DNA of 64,000 nucleotides from a bacterium HR28 (GTDB lineage Bacteria > Chloroflexota > Chloroflexia > Thermomicrobiales > Thermomicrobiaceae): positions 682,001 through 746,000 of the forward strand of contig BEIE01000002.1 of the NCBI GenBank assembly GCA_002898255.1, given 5' to 3'. Under the pieces are notes generated by a model, which saw nothing but the letters and a program-made list of their open reading frames with translations, ran no database searches and was not told where the DNA came from. Below, piece after piece: positions 52,164-62,068 of the stretch (position 1 is its first letter; each line of letters opens with the position of its first letter). The position numbers and the translations under genes are program-made.

Positions 52164-52364
52164 GAGCAGGAGCGTCGGAGTTCGGGAGAAAGGCGAAGAG
52201 TGCGCAGGGAAGGGTTTTCACCGTGATAGCGGCGCTGTGGTCGTGCCGGAGGTTGCCAGACACAAAAGAGCGCCGTGCGGTACCGGGGAGCGAACGGCGG
52301 CGGTGTCCGCCTGGCATGCGAGCGCGTCAAGCCAGCAAGCGAAGACAGCGGAAGGGGAGAGACG

Positions 52365-53879
52365 ATGAGCCGCTTGGTGCTCGCTATCGATCAGGGGACG
52401 ACGAGTACGCGGGCGATGATCTTCGACCGTGAAAGCAATGTGATCAGCATGGGTCAGCGCGAGCATCGACAGATCTATCCCCAACCAGGGTGGGTTGAGC
52501 ATGACCCGCTGGAGATCTGGCAGCGGACGCAGGAAGTTGTACAGGAAGCACTCGCCCGAGCTGGGGTGCCGGGAAGAGCAATCGCTGCCATCGGAATCAC
52601 CAACCAGCGTGAGACGACTGTGGTCTGGAATCGCCTGACGGGCCAGCCGTATACGAACGCGTTGGTGTGGCAGGACACGCGCACCGATCAGATTTGCGCT
52701 CAGCTCGAGCGGGAGGGGTATGGCCCGCTCTTTCGGGAGCGAACCGGATTGCCGATCAGCACCTATTTTTCAGGCCCAAAGCTGCGCTGGCTTCTCGACC
52801 ACATTCCCGAACTGCGGGCTGATGCGGAGCGGGGAGAGGCGCTCTTCGGCACTCTAGATACGTGGCTGATCTGGTGGCTCACTGGAGGGCCGCGGGGTGG
52901 GGCGCACGTTACCGACGTGACGAATGCCAGCCGCACGATGCTCATGAACCTGCGTACGCTGGACTGGGATGAGGATCTGCTTCAGCTTCTGAGAATCCCT
53001 CGTCAGATGCTGCCAGCGATTCGACCGAGTTCTGACCCGAGAGTGTATGGCTTCACCGCGGCTGATGGGCCGCTTGGGGCAGCGGTACCAGTCTGTGGTG
53101 ATCTCGGTGACCAACAGGCAGCGCTCCTTGGGCAGGCTGGCCTGCAGCCGGGGATGGCCAAGAACACCTATGGAACCGGTTGCTTCCTGCTCCTCAATAC
53201 GGGCACAGAGCCGATCCCCTCGAAGGCCGGTCTGCTGACGACGGTGGCGTACCGACTTGGCGACGGTCCCTGTGTCTACGCCCTTGAAGGCTCAATCGCG
53301 ATCGCTGGTGCTCTAGTGCAGTGGTTGCGTGACAACTTGGGGCTGATCCGGGAGTCAGCCGAGGTGGAGGAACTGGCCCGTTCTGTCGAGGACAATGGCG
53401 GGATCTACTTCGTCCCGTTCTTTTCTGGAGCGTTCGCGCCGTACTGGCGTCTGGATGCTCGTGGTGTCATTGTCGGCTTGACGCGCTTTATCCACCGCGG
53501 ACATCTAGCGCGAGCAGTACTGGAGGCAACCGCGTACCAGACGCGGGACGTCGTGGAAGCGATGGTGGCGGACTCCGGCATCCCGCTTGCCGAACTCCGC
53601 GTCGATGGTGGGATGGTGCGCAACGAGTTCCTCATGCAGTTCCAGGCAGATATTTTGGGCGTCCCGATCGTCTGTCCTCTGGTCAGCGAGACGACGTCAC
53701 TTGGTGCAGCGTATGCGGCGGGACTGGCGGTGGGGTATTGGGAAAGCCAGGAGGAAATTGCTCGTTACTGGCGAGAAGCAAGACGCTGGATTCCCCACAT
53801 GCCGGCCGCACAACGCGAGGCACTCTATGCGGGTTGGAAGAAAGCAGTGGAACGTAGTTTCGGCTGGGTCGAGGTGTGA
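52365..53879 (+). CDS. glpK: glycerol kinase
   Basis: 504 residues, FGGY sugar-kinase family, phosphorylating glycerol with ATP. The first phosphate loop is [15 protein letters not shown] (7-21). [17 protein letters not shown] is the glycerol-site segment, and [15 protein letters not shown] and [11 protein letters not shown] are ATP-fold motifs. Late [20 protein letters not shown] is typical. GGGGAGAGACG precedes the ATG. It follows glpD by 201 bases and forms the glycerol operon with it. Confidence 0.97.
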   Translation: MSRLVLAIDQGTTSTRAMIFDRESNVISMGQREHRQIYPQPGWVEHDPLEIWQRTQEVVQEALARAGVPGRAIAAIGITNQRETTVVWNRLTGQPYTNALVWQDTRTDQICAQLEREGYGPLFRERTGLPISTYFSGPKLRWLLDHIPELRADAERGEALFGTLDTWLIWWLTGGPRGGAHVTDVTNASRTMLMNLRTLDWDEDLLQLLRIPRQMLPAIRPSSDPRVYGFTAADGPLGAAVPVCGDLGDQQAALLGQAGLQPGMAKNTYGTGCFLLLNTGTEPIPSKAGLLTTVAYRLGDGPCVYALEGSIAIAGALVQWLRDNLGLIRESAEVEELARSVEDNGGIYFVPFFSGAFAPYWRLDARGVIVGLTRFIHRGHLARAVLEATAYQTRDVVEAMVADSGIPLAELRVDGGMVRNEFLMQFQADILGVPIVCPLVSETTSLGAAYAAGLAVGYWESQEEIARYWREARRWIPHMPAAQREALYAGWKKAVERSFGWVEV

Positions 53880-54026
53880 TGCGCAGCTCGGAGCGCTGCG
53901 CAGTGGTCTGCGGAAGCAGCGGTGGGGGAAGTAGGCAACGCGATCGCGGGAGCAGCACTACCACGCCCCGCGGGCCTTGCATCAGGTGACAATGAGCGCA
54001 TCTCTCGGGCGTGCCAGTCTGCCCGC

Positions 54027-54515
54027 CTACCCGGCGGAAGACGCAGGGAGCGCCTCTAGAAAGAGTGTCGCCTGGCGATTCCAGTCGTTCTGCGGGTGTC
54101 GGTCGGCCAGGCGTACACACTGGGCACGGAGCTCAGGTGGAAGGAGTTCGACATTCGGGTAGTCGACTTCGATCAAATTTCCAGCTGGATCACGAAGATA
54201 GAGCTGGACGTTCCCGTTCGGCAACTCCACCAGAAAGTGACTGAAGGTGTCACTGTCCAAGCAACCACGTTCTTGTGCCTTTTCATAGACGGCTGTGAGG
54301 TCATCTACAGTCAGCGCAAAATGTGCGTATCGGCGAGCATCTTCCGGTCGCTCGAAGATATGGAGTTGGAGGTCACCGACACGCAGCCACTGGACGGGGT
54401 GGCCGAAGTTGGGGGTGGGGATGCGGATAAGACCGAAGACCTCCTCGTAGAAGCGGACAGACTCCTCAAGGTTTTTGGCGACGATGCTGACGTGGTTCAG
54501 TGCTTGTGCCGGCAT
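54027..54515 (-). CDS. VOC-superfamily (glyoxalase/dioxygenase-like) protein
   Basis: 162 residues in the paired beta-alpha-beta-beta-beta fold. The first module opens NHVSIVAKNLEESVRFYEEVFGL, with a metal-binding His near residue 8; LHIFERPEDARRYAHFALTVDDL starts the second; PNGNVQLYLRDPAGNLIEVDYPN holds the last metal Glu. The substrate could be a glyoxal adduct, antibiotic or aromatic; it cannot be told. Two adjacent ATG codons occur; I chose the second, six bases from GGGAG. Confidence 0.88.
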   Translation of the reverse strand: MPAQALNHVSIVAKNLEESVRFYEEVFGLIRIPTPNFGHPVQWLRVGDLQLHIFERPEDARRYAHFALTVDDLTAVYEKAQERGCLDSDTFSHFLVELPNGNVQLYLRDPAGNLIEVDYPNVELLPPELRAQCVRLADRHPQNDWNRQATLFLEALPASSAG

Positions 54516-55143
54516 CATGAACTCCCTTCGCGTCGAGTGGACGGCTCTTGGTGACCGGTGTTGGGAGTGTACCAGCTCCACTGCAAGACGCGGGGAAAAT
54601 TCTGGCAGTCTGGAAAGCCTCGCAGCGAGGGCGCTTCTGGTCAGTGGATGGCGGTGGAGATCAAGTCTGACGACGCTTGGTAACCCTAAGCGTGTCCCTC
54701 ATCGTCGTGGTGCGTGCAGCCCATTACTGGCGCTCTTCTAAATCATGGCGATCGCTCTGTTCGGCACATCCGGAAACTTTGCGAGCATCAGACAGCCTCT
54801 CGGAGGGAGCTGAGTGGTGGAAGCATCAGGCAGGTCCTTCCTCGCTTGCTGTGCACGACGAGGATAGGTGACAAGGAGCACGGCCGGCGCCCGAGGAGCC
54901 TGTGTTTACTGCGGCAATGTCAGGAGCGGCCATGAGGACGGTTTTCCGTCGGCGCTTGGTGCCTGAGTCAAGCGCTGCCAGTAGCCTGGCGAAGGGCAGG
55001 CCGAAGGCGCTTGGTACGAACCGCACAGCGTCTACTGGCACACCCGAGCGTCAGGGAGTGACGCGCAGTGACCCTCGGCGAGCGAGTGCTCGGTGCAGTC
55101 TCGTGTCTCGCTCGTGTCGTACGACCCTCGATGGATCTGTGTC
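54516..55143. other. 628-bp spacer without a supported gene
   Basis: Multiple short frames on both strands, all Arg/Ser/Cys-rich and mutually conflicting. It holds the upstream region of the VOC gene and the end of the aminotransferase gene. I see no structure I would name. Confidence 0.45.
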
Positions 55144-56427
55144 TCACGTCACCGCTCGCAACCCCTCGGCGAGGACAGCAAGCGCCCGCTCGAGTTGCTC
55201 CCAAGAGATGGTCAGTGGCGGTTGGATACGCACCACATTGCCTTCTTGTCCACCCACGCCGATCAGGACGCCGTGTTCGCGGCAGTAGGCACGCAATGCC
55301 GCAGCCTGCTTCGCTGCCGGCTGCTTCGTGCGGCGGTCAGTGACGAGTTCTACGCCGATCATCAGCCCAAGCCCGCGGACATCGCCAATGAGCTCGTGTT
55401 CCGCCGCAAGCTCACGCAGCTGCGCAAGGACATACTCGCCCTTGCGGGCAGCTTGGCCGGGCAAGTCTTCCTCCAGCATTACCTCGATGTTGGCCAGGGC
55501 AGCGGCACAGGAGACCGGATTCCCGCCGAAGGTGGAGAGGTGTTCACCGGGCTGGAAGGAGTCGGCAATCTCCGCACGGGCAGTGCACGCTGACAGGGGG
55601 AAGCCATCGGCAATGCCTTTGGCCATGACCATAATATCGGGCTCAACACCGTAGTGTTCGATGGCAAAGAGCTTGCCGGTGCGTCCGAACCCGCTCTGTA
55701 CTTCGTCGGCAATGAATAGGATGCCGTAACGGTCGAGGATCTCCTTGACATAGCGGAAGTAGTTCGCGGGCGGGACGATGATACCGCCTTCACCCATGAC
55801 TGGCTCGGCGATGAAGGCGGCGACGTTGCCAGAGGTCTGATACTTGATCGCCCACTCGACCATCTCGGCGCAGCGCTGGGCGAGGATTTCGGGATCATCG
55901 GTGCCGAAGGGGTTGCGATAGAGGTAAGGGGCGGGTGCAAAGGCAACGCCCGGGAGGTAGGGGCCACCGCGTTTCTTGCGCTGCATGTTGCCAGTGACAG
56001 AGAGTGTGCCGACCGTGCGACCGTGGAAGGAGTGTGTCAGCGCAATGAACTCGTTGCGGCCCGTATACGCCTTAGCCATGCGGAGGGCTGTCTCAATCCC
56101 CTCGGCACCACTGTTCCCGAAGAACGTCTTCTTGAGCGCGCCAGGAGTAATCTGGGCCAAGCGTTCAGCAAGATCGGCCACGACTGGGACATGATAGACG
56201 TAACTAGCGGCGTGAACCAGTTTGTCTGCCTGGGCTTTAGCCGCAGCGATCACTTTCGGATGGCAGTGCCCAGCGTTGGTGACGGCGATCCCAGCAAAGC
56301 AGTCGATGTATTCGCGCCCGTCCACGTCGACGACGGTCGCGCCGCTGGCGCGCTCGACCGCGATCGGCTCAACTGCAGCGACGAAGCTGGTGCAGACGTA
56401 TTCCCGATACTTTTCGATGGTGCCCAT
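55144..56427 (-). CDS. class III PLP-dependent aminotransferase (GabT-like)
   Basis: 427 residues. Fold I marks are DVDGREYIDCFAGIAVTNAGHCHP, FGNSGAEGIETALRMA (PLP phosphate), ALTHSFHGRTVGTLSVTG, FIADEVQSGFGRTG (Asp under the PLP ring) and the Schiff-base Lys in MAKGIADGFPL, near residue 280. The closest types are 4-aminobutyrate, beta-alanine/pyruvate and acetylornithine aminotransferases. GAGGAG lies seven bases before the ATG at 56427. It is a single gene; the neighbours give no substrate hint. Confidence 0.92.
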   Translation of the reverse strand: MGTIEKYREYVCTSFVAAVEPIAVERASGATVVDVDGREYIDCFAGIAVTNAGHCHPKVIAAAKAQADKLVHAASYVYHVPVVADLAERLAQITPGALKKTFFGNSGAEGIETALRMAKAYTGRNEFIALTHSFHGRTVGTLSVTGNMQRKKRGGPYLPGVAFAPAPYLYRNPFGTDDPEILAQRCAEMVEWAIKYQTSGNVAAFIAEPVMGEGGIIVPPANYFRYVKEILDRYGILFIADEVQSGFGRTGKLFAIEHYGVEPDIMVMAKGIADGFPLSACTARAEIADSFQPGEHLSTFGGNPVSCAAALANIEVMLEEDLPGQAARKGEYVLAQLRELAAEHELIGDVRGLGLMIGVELVTDRRTKQPAAKQAAALRAYCREHGVLIGVGGQEGNVVRIQPPLTISWEQLERALAVLAEGLRAVT

Positions 56428-56730
56428 CGGCATACTCCTCACCCTTTTCTCGCAATGACCGGCCCCAATGCTTTCTGACCCCAGCTCATTCTAACGCTCG
56501 TGCGTGCCGCACGGTGTGATGATTCCGGGTGCGCACAACACGGCTGAGGTGACGATGTGGCCGCGAGTGCGGAGAATGCGCTATGGGTAGCATGCGATGC
56601 TTGTCCATCGCGCTGTGGCCCTTGGGGGAAACCTGACGAAATGCATTGTCAGGTGCCCTCGACACTGAGGAAGGCCAGGCGTTCCTCTTGCCCAACGGCG
56701 TGGTAGGATCGGGCGCGTGTGGGGGGCGTG
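56428..56730. promoter_or_regulatory. divergent spacer, aminotransferase / MFS genes
   Basis: This 303-bp spacer holds start signals for both sides. No strong promoter pair or palindrome is visible to me. Confidence 0.3.
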
Positions 56731-58008
56731 ATGGTGGAGGAGTCCCTCGAACGACGGCCCGGTGGCCGTGGTGGAGCACTCTACTCGTTGCGAGTCTATC
56801 CGGCGTTCAGACTGCTATTCGGAACGACGCTAGCGACCAACGCGGCGTTCTGGATGTGGTCGCTACTCTCCGGATGGTTGGCGCTTGTCCTGACCGATTC
56901 CCCGTTCTTCGTCGGGCTGACAGGGTTCTTGAACGGGATCCCGATGCTGCTGGTAAGTCTCCCCGCAGGTGTGGTGATTGACCGGATCGATCGCCGTCTT
57001 GTGTTGCTCGCAGCGCAAGTGGTCGTAGCGGCCGTGACGGTGCTGCTGGTGGCGCTGCTTTGGCTCGGTCGGTTACAGCCGTGGGAACTCCTGGTGGCCG
57101 CGTTTCTTTCGGGCGCGGGCATGGCGTTTGTCTTTGGGACGCGCAGCGCGCTGGTGGCGAATCTTGTTGGGCGCGAGGCATTGGCCAATGCCGTCGCGCT
57201 TACTTCGATGGCCCAGAATGCGCCGCGCATCGTGGGACCGGCCCTGGCTGGCCCGCTGGTCGGAGCCATTGGTCTCACCGGAGCCTTCGCGGTCTGCGCG
57301 CTGTTCCAACTCCTCTCAGTCGCCATTACGGCGCGGCTGCCGCGCATCCGTCCAGCGGCCGGTGGCGGGTCGTTCTGGCGGGCGTTCCTCGAGGGATTAG
57401 AGACGGTGTGGCGCCGTGAGCAGCTGCTGGCGCTTATGGCGCTGGCTGCGCTCCCGACACTTTTAATTTTCCCGTACATGAACTTCCTCCCGGTTTTTGC
57501 CCGCGACGAACTTGGGCTGGGGGCGACTGGTCTTGGTGTCTTGATGGCGTTGAATGGGCTCGGTGCGGTCCTCGGCTCGGTCGTTGTGGCGGCGCGTCGG
57601 CACTATGGGGAGTCGCCGCGTGTTCTTGTCGTGAGCGTCTCACTGTTCGCGGCAGCGGTCTTTGCGTTCGCCCATGCGCCGGTCGCCTGGTTGTCCGGGC
57701 TCTTCCTCTTGGTGGCTGGTGTGACTGGTGCCATGTACATGGCGGCCACGAATACATTGCTCCAGCTGGCAGTGGAGGACACCGTCCGCGGGCGTGTCTT
57801 CAGTGTCTATCTCTTAACCTGGGGACTTCTGCCGATTGGGACATTGCCGGCTGGGGCGGTCGCTGATGCCTGGGGTGCTCCACTGGCGGTGAGCGTGTTG
57901 ACCGTACTTGCCATGTTGGCAATCGGCCTGGTCACCCTGCGTTTTCCCGTTCTCCGGCAAACCACACTGTGGCCGGAGCGCTCGCGGACAGCACCGCGCA
58001 TCGGTTGA
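56731..58008 (+). CDS. MFS transporter, enterobactin-exporter-like (MFS_3)
   Basis: 425 residues, twelve helices. Helix 1 (FGTTLATNAAFWMWSLLSGWLALVLT) and the loop 2-3 motif DRIDRRLVL fit the Major Facilitator family, in particular the group of EntS-like exporters (FVFGTRSALVANLVGREALANAVAL, AQNAPRIVGPALAGPLV). It is probably a proton-driven exporter of unknown cargo. I chose the ATG at 56731 over a GTG at 56719, since GGGGGGCG lies just before it. A second MFS gene follows after 23 bases. Confidence 0.9.
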   Translation: MVEESLERRPGGRGGALYSLRVYPAFRLLFGTTLATNAAFWMWSLLSGWLALVLTDSPFFVGLTGFLNGIPMLLVSLPAGVVIDRIDRRLVLLAAQVVVAAVTVLLVALLWLGRLQPWELLVAAFLSGAGMAFVFGTRSALVANLVGREALANAVALTSMAQNAPRIVGPALAGPLVGAIGLTGAFAVCALFQLLSVAITARLPRIRPAAGGGSFWRAFLEGLETVWRREQLLALMALAALPTLLIFPYMNFLPVFARDELGLGATGLGVLMALNGLGAVLGSVVVAARRHYGESPRVLVVSVSLFAAAVFAFAHAPVAWLSGLFLLVAGVTGAMYMAATNTLLQLAVEDTVRGRVFSVYLLTWGLLPIGTLPAGAVADAWGAPLAVSVLTVLAMLAIGLVTLRFPVLRQTTLWPERSRTAPRIG

Positions 58009-58031
58009 GCATCCCCAAGGAGTGCCATGCT

Positions 58032-59249
58032 ATGCGACAGCTGATTCCTCGCCCGTGGGTGCTCCAGCAGCCGATGCTCCGCGCCGTCCTTGGTTTGACA
58101 TTGCTGGCTGGACTGATCACCGGATTGGTGGTGCCATTCATCGCGCTCATCGCACGAGAGCGTGGAGCGTCCTACGGGACCGTGGGACTGATGGCCTCCG
58201 CCTTCATGCTCGCCCAACTGGTCTTTTTCTTCCCTGCAGGAGCTCTGACGGATCGAATCGGGAGAGTGCGGCCAGTTATCGCGGGACTCGTCATCGAGGG
58301 GTTGGCGACGGTCGCGTTTGTCTGGGCTGAGACACCCGCAACGTTCATTGCGCTGCGCGTCTTGCAGGGGATTGGGCTCTCTCTGGTCTATCCAGCGATG
58401 CGTGCACTGATTGCCGACATCACGCCGGTGCAGCGGCGTGGCGAGGCGTTCGCTGCTTTCTGGGGGATGTTCAACGTTGGATGGCTGCTCGGCCCAGCAC
58501 TCGGTGGGCTACTGGCCAGTCTCGCCGGCAAGACACTGCTTTTGCTAGTCAGCGGATTTGGTGAAGTGCTGCTCGCCCTTCCCGTATTTCTGGCATTCCG
58601 GCGCTTCGGCGCCTCGGCCGTGGGTGCCCAAACACGTTCCGAGGGAGGATCGTTCCGAACCATCCTGGGCGGTGCCCTCCTTGCAGCGATGTTATTCGCC
58701 TTTGCCTTCGAAGTGCCGGTGGGGATCTTCAGTGGAATCTGGAGTATCTACTTGAAGGAGCTGGGTGCCAGCGACTTCGTGTTGGGGATCAGTTACACGA
58801 CGTTCTCGGTCGCCAACATCCTGACATTGCCGATCGGGGCGCGGCTGGCGAACCACCGGCCGCGCTGGCGTCGGGTGGCGCTGTTGGCGATGCTTCTCGG
58901 AGGCGTGATCGTCGGGTACGGTTTCCCTTCGGTACCGGCGCTGCTGGTGCTTGGTGCGGTGGAAGGAGCGATCGCAGGCCTCTTGACCCCATCTGTCGAT
59001 GCGTATCTCTCGACCATCGCTGGACCACGGTATCAAGGGCGCGTGCAGGGGGCATATACGACCGCTGGTATTTTCGGGGCAGCCTTGAGTGCCCTGGGGA
59101 GCTCCGTCCTGTACGCGCACGGGCCCTGGCTCCCGTTCGCTGTGGCGGGAGCGGCGCTAATCATGCTGACTGTACCGGCTGCATTGCTGATGCGGCGGAG
59201 CGAGCGGTTCCCCGCAGGTGAGGAGGTGCTCGAGCCGGCCATGCAGTGA
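58032..59249 (+). CDS. MFS transporter, drug-resistance-like (MFS_1)
   Basis: 405 residues, twelve helices. The loop 2-3 motif is LTDRIGRVRPVIAG, and helix 5 has FNVGWLLGPALGGLLASLAG, the antiporter motif C pattern. Helices 7-12 follow after a basic cytoplasmic loop (FRRFGASAVGAQTRSEGG). It is not closely similar to the preceding MFS protein. AAGGAG lies nine bases before the ATG. The pair might export related compounds or form a functional set, which is inferred. Confidence 0.9.
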   Translation: MRQLIPRPWVLQQPMLRAVLGLTLLAGLITGLVVPFIALIARERGASYGTVGLMASAFMLAQLVFFFPAGALTDRIGRVRPVIAGLVIEGLATVAFVWAETPATFIALRVLQGIGLSLVYPAMRALIADITPVQRRGEAFAAFWGMFNVGWLLGPALGGLLASLAGKTLLLLVSGFGEVLLALPVFLAFRRFGASAVGAQTRSEGGSFRTILGGALLAAMLFAFAFEVPVGIFSGIWSIYLKELGASDFVLGISYTTFSVANILTLPIGARLANHRPRWRRVALLAMLLGGVIVGYGFPSVPALLVLGAVEGAIAGLLTPSVDAYLSTIAGPRYQGRVQGAYTTAGIFGAALSALGSSVLYAHGPWLPFAVAGAALIMLTVPAALLMRRSERFPAGEEVLEPAMQ

Positions 59250-59291
59250 GCTGGATCGGAGGACGAGAGGCAAGTTTAGAGAGGAGTGGCC

Positions 59292-59702
59292 GTGCGGCAG
59301 GTGGAAGTACCGTTCGTGGTCTATTGGGGCGATGCGGATCCAGCTGAGCTGATCTTCTATCCGAACGTTTTCCGCTACGTGATGCAGGCAGAGCACGCTT
59401 TGTTCCGGGGACTCGGGTATACGCTGCAGACGATGCGCGAACTTGGAGTAGTCAACCCGCGTGTCCACGTGGAGGCTGACTACCGGAAGCCACTCTGGGT
59501 GCACGACCGAGGTGTGTGTCGTCTCTGGGTGAGTAAGATCGGGCGGTCATCGCTCCGGCTGGACTTCGCTCTGGTGAAGGACGGAGAGGAGGAGCCAGCG
59601 GTCACGGGACATCTTGTGCAGGTTTTTGTCGATGCACGCACAATGCGGCCGGTGCCAGTACCAGAGGAGCTCCGCCGAGCGTTAGAGGCGGATGAGTACT
59701 GA
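59292..59702 (+). CDS. 4-hydroxybenzoyl-CoA-thioesterase-like hotdog thioesterase
   Basis: 136 residues, hotdog fold. The N-terminal signature VYWGDADPAELIFYPNVFRYV is close to that of Pseudomonas 4-hydroxybenzoyl-CoA thioesterase, with catalytic Asp16, although the following Gly is replaced by Glu19. AGGAG lies five bases before the GTG at 59292. It hydrolyses an acyl- or aroyl-CoA. It follows the MFS genes by 42 bases and may belong with them. Confidence 0.86.
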   Translation: MRQVEVPFVVYWGDADPAELIFYPNVFRYVMQAEHALFRGLGYTLQTMRELGVVNPRVHVEADYRKPLWVHDRGVCRLWVSKIGRSSLRLDFALVKDGEEEPAVTGHLVQVFVDARTMRPVPVPEELRRALEADEY

Positions 59703-60376
59703 GTTCGGAGGTGCACAGTTCAGGGCTTGTCCAAGCGATGCCAGCTGGGGAAGCCCCGACAACAGGCTGGCCGTAAGGTGCGTCCAGCGGTTTCTTGCGT
59801 CTGAGGGTGTTAGACACTGGAACAACTGGGACGGAGTCCTCGATCACCCGAGAGCCAGATAGACATGATGTGCAGTGCGCGGACAGCATGTGTGGGTGCG
59901 TATGGCATGGTGCGGAGGGACGGCGCGCGTGTGACCGGATGTCGGAGGCGCAGGACTGTGTGTCACCCCCGTGAGTGGCCAGGAGGGCGGTGCGCCTTAC
60001 CGAGATTCTGTGTTCTTCTGTGACCTGAACTGGCGCGGCGGGAAGTGCATACCAGGTACGGTCTACCGAGGGATACTTCGTCAGGGTGAGGTGTGTACCC
60101 CGGCAACTGGCTAGAGCCCGGCCTTCACGCGAGCCATACGAGAGCTGTCTTGGGCCATGGTCACGGCCAAAGCAAAGCCGGTATCGCACGCTCGCCTGAG
60201 TGGGCCGCACGGATCCGAACGAGCAAGAGGCTAGAGGGGGAAAAGCGGTCGGCGTAGCAGCGGACGAGGCCGGGGAAGCCAATTGTCTGGATCGAGAGAT
60301 TCGCTTCCGATGAAGGGGACAACCAACACCGGAGTTTCTGACCCGTACTGCCATCGCGATCGCATTCCGGTCGTCA
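59703..60376. other. 0.67-kb spacer without a supported gene
   Basis: Frames on the minus strand (59602-60354 and others) are Arg/Ser/Pro/His-rich and overlap the end of the thioesterase gene in the wrong direction. I found no T-box motif upstream of trpS and no other RNA element. Confidence 0.45.
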
Positions 60377-60385
60377 TGGTATCCT
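60377..60385 (+). promoter_or_regulatory. possible extended -10 promoter of trpS
   Basis: TGGTATCCT gives an extended -10 (TGnTATCCT) 29 bases before the trpS ATG, followed by GGGAGGAGCGAGG as a strong ribosome-binding site. No clear -35. Confidence 0.4.
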
Positions 60386-60413
60386 CGTGGGTCGGAATAT
60401 GGGAGGAGCGAGG

Positions 60414-61418
60414 ATGGCGGGGAAGCCGCGTGCGTTCTCGGGAATCCAGCCGACTGGTGGCATTCACCTGGGAAACTATCTCGGGGCGATCCGGAACTGG
60501 GTGCTCCAACAGGACCAGTACGACAACATCTTCAGCATCGTTGATCTCCATGCGATGACGGTGCCCTACGACCCGAAGGAGCTCCGCCAGCGGACGCTCG
60601 AGGTGGCGAGTGTGTTGCTTGCCGCAGGGATCGATCCGGAACGTTCGATTCTGTTTGTTCAGTCTGATGTACGAGAGCACACGGAACTCTGCTGGATCTT
60701 GGGAACGCTCGCGACGTTCGGCGAACTCCGTCGAATGACGCAGTTCAAGGAAAAGTCCAAAGGGCAGGAGCGCGTTGGTGCAGGGTTGTTCTTCTATCCG
60801 GTTTTGCAGGCGGCTGACATCCTACTCTACGATGCAGCGGTCGTGCCGGTCGGGGAAGACCAGAAGCAGCACATCGAACTGACGCGCGACCTGGCGATCC
60901 GCTTCAACCATACCTTCGGCGAGACGTTCGTGGTGCCGGAAGCGGATATCAAGCCTGCTGGGGCGCGGATTATGTCCCTGACCGACCCGCTGAAGAAGAT
61001 GAGCAAGAGCGATCCCGATCCGGACAGTCGGATCGAACTGCGCGATCCGCCCGATGTGATTCGGCGGAAGATCCGGAAGGCGGTGACCGACTCAGAGACG
61101 GTGATCCGTTACGACGAAGAGCGTAAGCCAGCCATCTCGAATCTGCTGACTATCTACTCGCTTCTCGCCGGTATTCCGATTCCCGAACTCGAGGAGCGGT
61201 ATGCGGGCAAAGGGTACGGCCAGTTCAAACAGGACCTGGCCGAGGTGATCATTGCAGCGCTCACGCCCATCCAGGAGCGGCTGGAAGAACTCGTCGCAAG
61301 CCCAGCGATTGTCATCCGAACGCTCCAGGAAGGTGCAGCCAAAGCGCGCGAGCTGGCGGCAGCAAAGATGGCAGTGGTGCGTGAGCGCTGCGGGCTCGGG
61401 CTCCCGCCGCTCGACTGA
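60414..61418 (+). CDS. trpS: tryptophanyl-tRNA synthetase
   Basis: 334 residues, class I synthetase charging tRNA-Trp. The HIGH-like motif is TGGIHLGNYLGA (14-25), KKMSKS lies at 194-199, and the Trp-site VPVGEDQKQHIELTRDLA is intact. Length is normal. The ATG at 60414 has GGGAGGAGCGAGG directly upstream. It heads a unit with a cupin gene and a small basic-protein gene. Confidence 0.96.
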   Translation: MAGKPRAFSGIQPTGGIHLGNYLGAIRNWVLQQDQYDNIFSIVDLHAMTVPYDPKELRQRTLEVASVLLAAGIDPERSILFVQSDVREHTELCWILGTLATFGELRRMTQFKEKSKGQERVGAGLFFYPVLQAADILLYDAAVVPVGEDQKQHIELTRDLAIRFNHTFGETFVVPEADIKPAGARIMSLTDPLKKMSKSDPDPDSRIELRDPPDVIRRKIRKAVTDSETVIRYDEERKPAISNLLTIYSLLAGIPIPELEERYAGKGYGQFKQDLAEVIIAALTPIQERLEELVASPAIVIRTLQEGAAKARELAAAKMAVVRERCGLGLPPLD

Positions 61419-61437
61419 CGAGGAAGCAGGTGGGCCG

Positions 61438-61782
61438 ATGAGGGGGCTGCCGGCCGTCACAATCTATCGGTGGGAGGCTATCGAACCGGAGTACCCGCAG
61501 CCGGGTGTCATCCGCCAGACAGTGCATGGCGAACGGCAGACACTCGTGCGCTATCGCTACGCTCCGGGGGCGGTTTTCCCGACGCATGCGCATCCCGAAG
61601 AGCAGGTCACAGTTGTGCTGCGCGGGCGGCTTGCACTACGGCTGGATGGCTCGGAGATTGTCTGCGAGCCAGGTGATGTGGTGGTGATCCGTTCCGATGT
61701 CCCACATGGAGCCTACGTCGTCGGTGACGAAGAAGTCGAGACGTTGAACATGTTTGTGCCGCGGCGCGAGATGGCGCCGTGA
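61438..61782 (+). CDS. cupin-domain protein
   Basis: 114 residues, a single cupin barrel. The metal motif has THAHPEEQVTVVLRGRLALRLDG (two His, one Glu) and the second part is PGDVVVIRSDVPHGAYV with a further His. Small cupins may be isomerases, dioxygenases or sensors; none can be preferred. The ATG at 61438 follows trpS by 19 bases, so both are probably co-transcribed. Confidence 0.88.
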   Translation: MRGLPAVTIYRWEAIEPEYPQPGVIRQTVHGERQTLVRYRYAPGAVFPTHAHPEEQVTVVLRGRLALRLDGSEIVCEPGDVVVIRSDVPHGAYVVGDEEVETLNMFVPRREMAP

Positions 61783-61807
61783 AGCGAGGAAACGGGAGGG
61801 AGAGACG

Positions 61808-62053
61808 ATGTCGGTCGAATCGATGGTCAAGAAGCTTCGTCGACAGGCAGCGAAGCGAGTGAACCAGCGACTCAAGCAACCGAAACACAGTGTGCCCCAC
61901 CGGTATCCGTTCAAATACCGTCAGTCGAAGGAAGGGCGTGTGCCGCTCACGCCCGAGGATGCTGTGGCAATGTTGCGCTGGCGAGCTGCCCGCAAGGCGC
62001 ATAAGCAGCAGGCAGGCAATGAGGAACAGAAGGCGGCCAAGGGGAAGCGGTAA
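61808..62053 (+). CDS. small basic protein of unknown function
   Basis: 81 residues, highly basic with Lys/Arg throughout (VKKLRRQAAKRVNQRLKQPK, RWRAARKAHKQQ), no TM. GGGAGGGAGAGACG before the ATG is among the strongest ribosome-binding sites in the window. The charge suggests nucleic-acid or ribosome binding, which is inferred. It follows the cupin by 25 bases and ends 15 bases from the convergent mrpG stop. Confidence 0.65.
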   Translation: MSVESMVKKLRRQAAKRVNQRLKQPKHSVPHRYPFKYRQSKEGRVPLTPEDAVAMLRWRAARKAHKQQAGNEEQKAAKGKR

Positions 62054-62068
62054 AGCATATCCCAACGT

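Noticed and set aside
60230..60413. T-box leader upstream of trpS
   Set aside because: No AGGGTGGNACCGCG-type sequence or T-run terminator was found.
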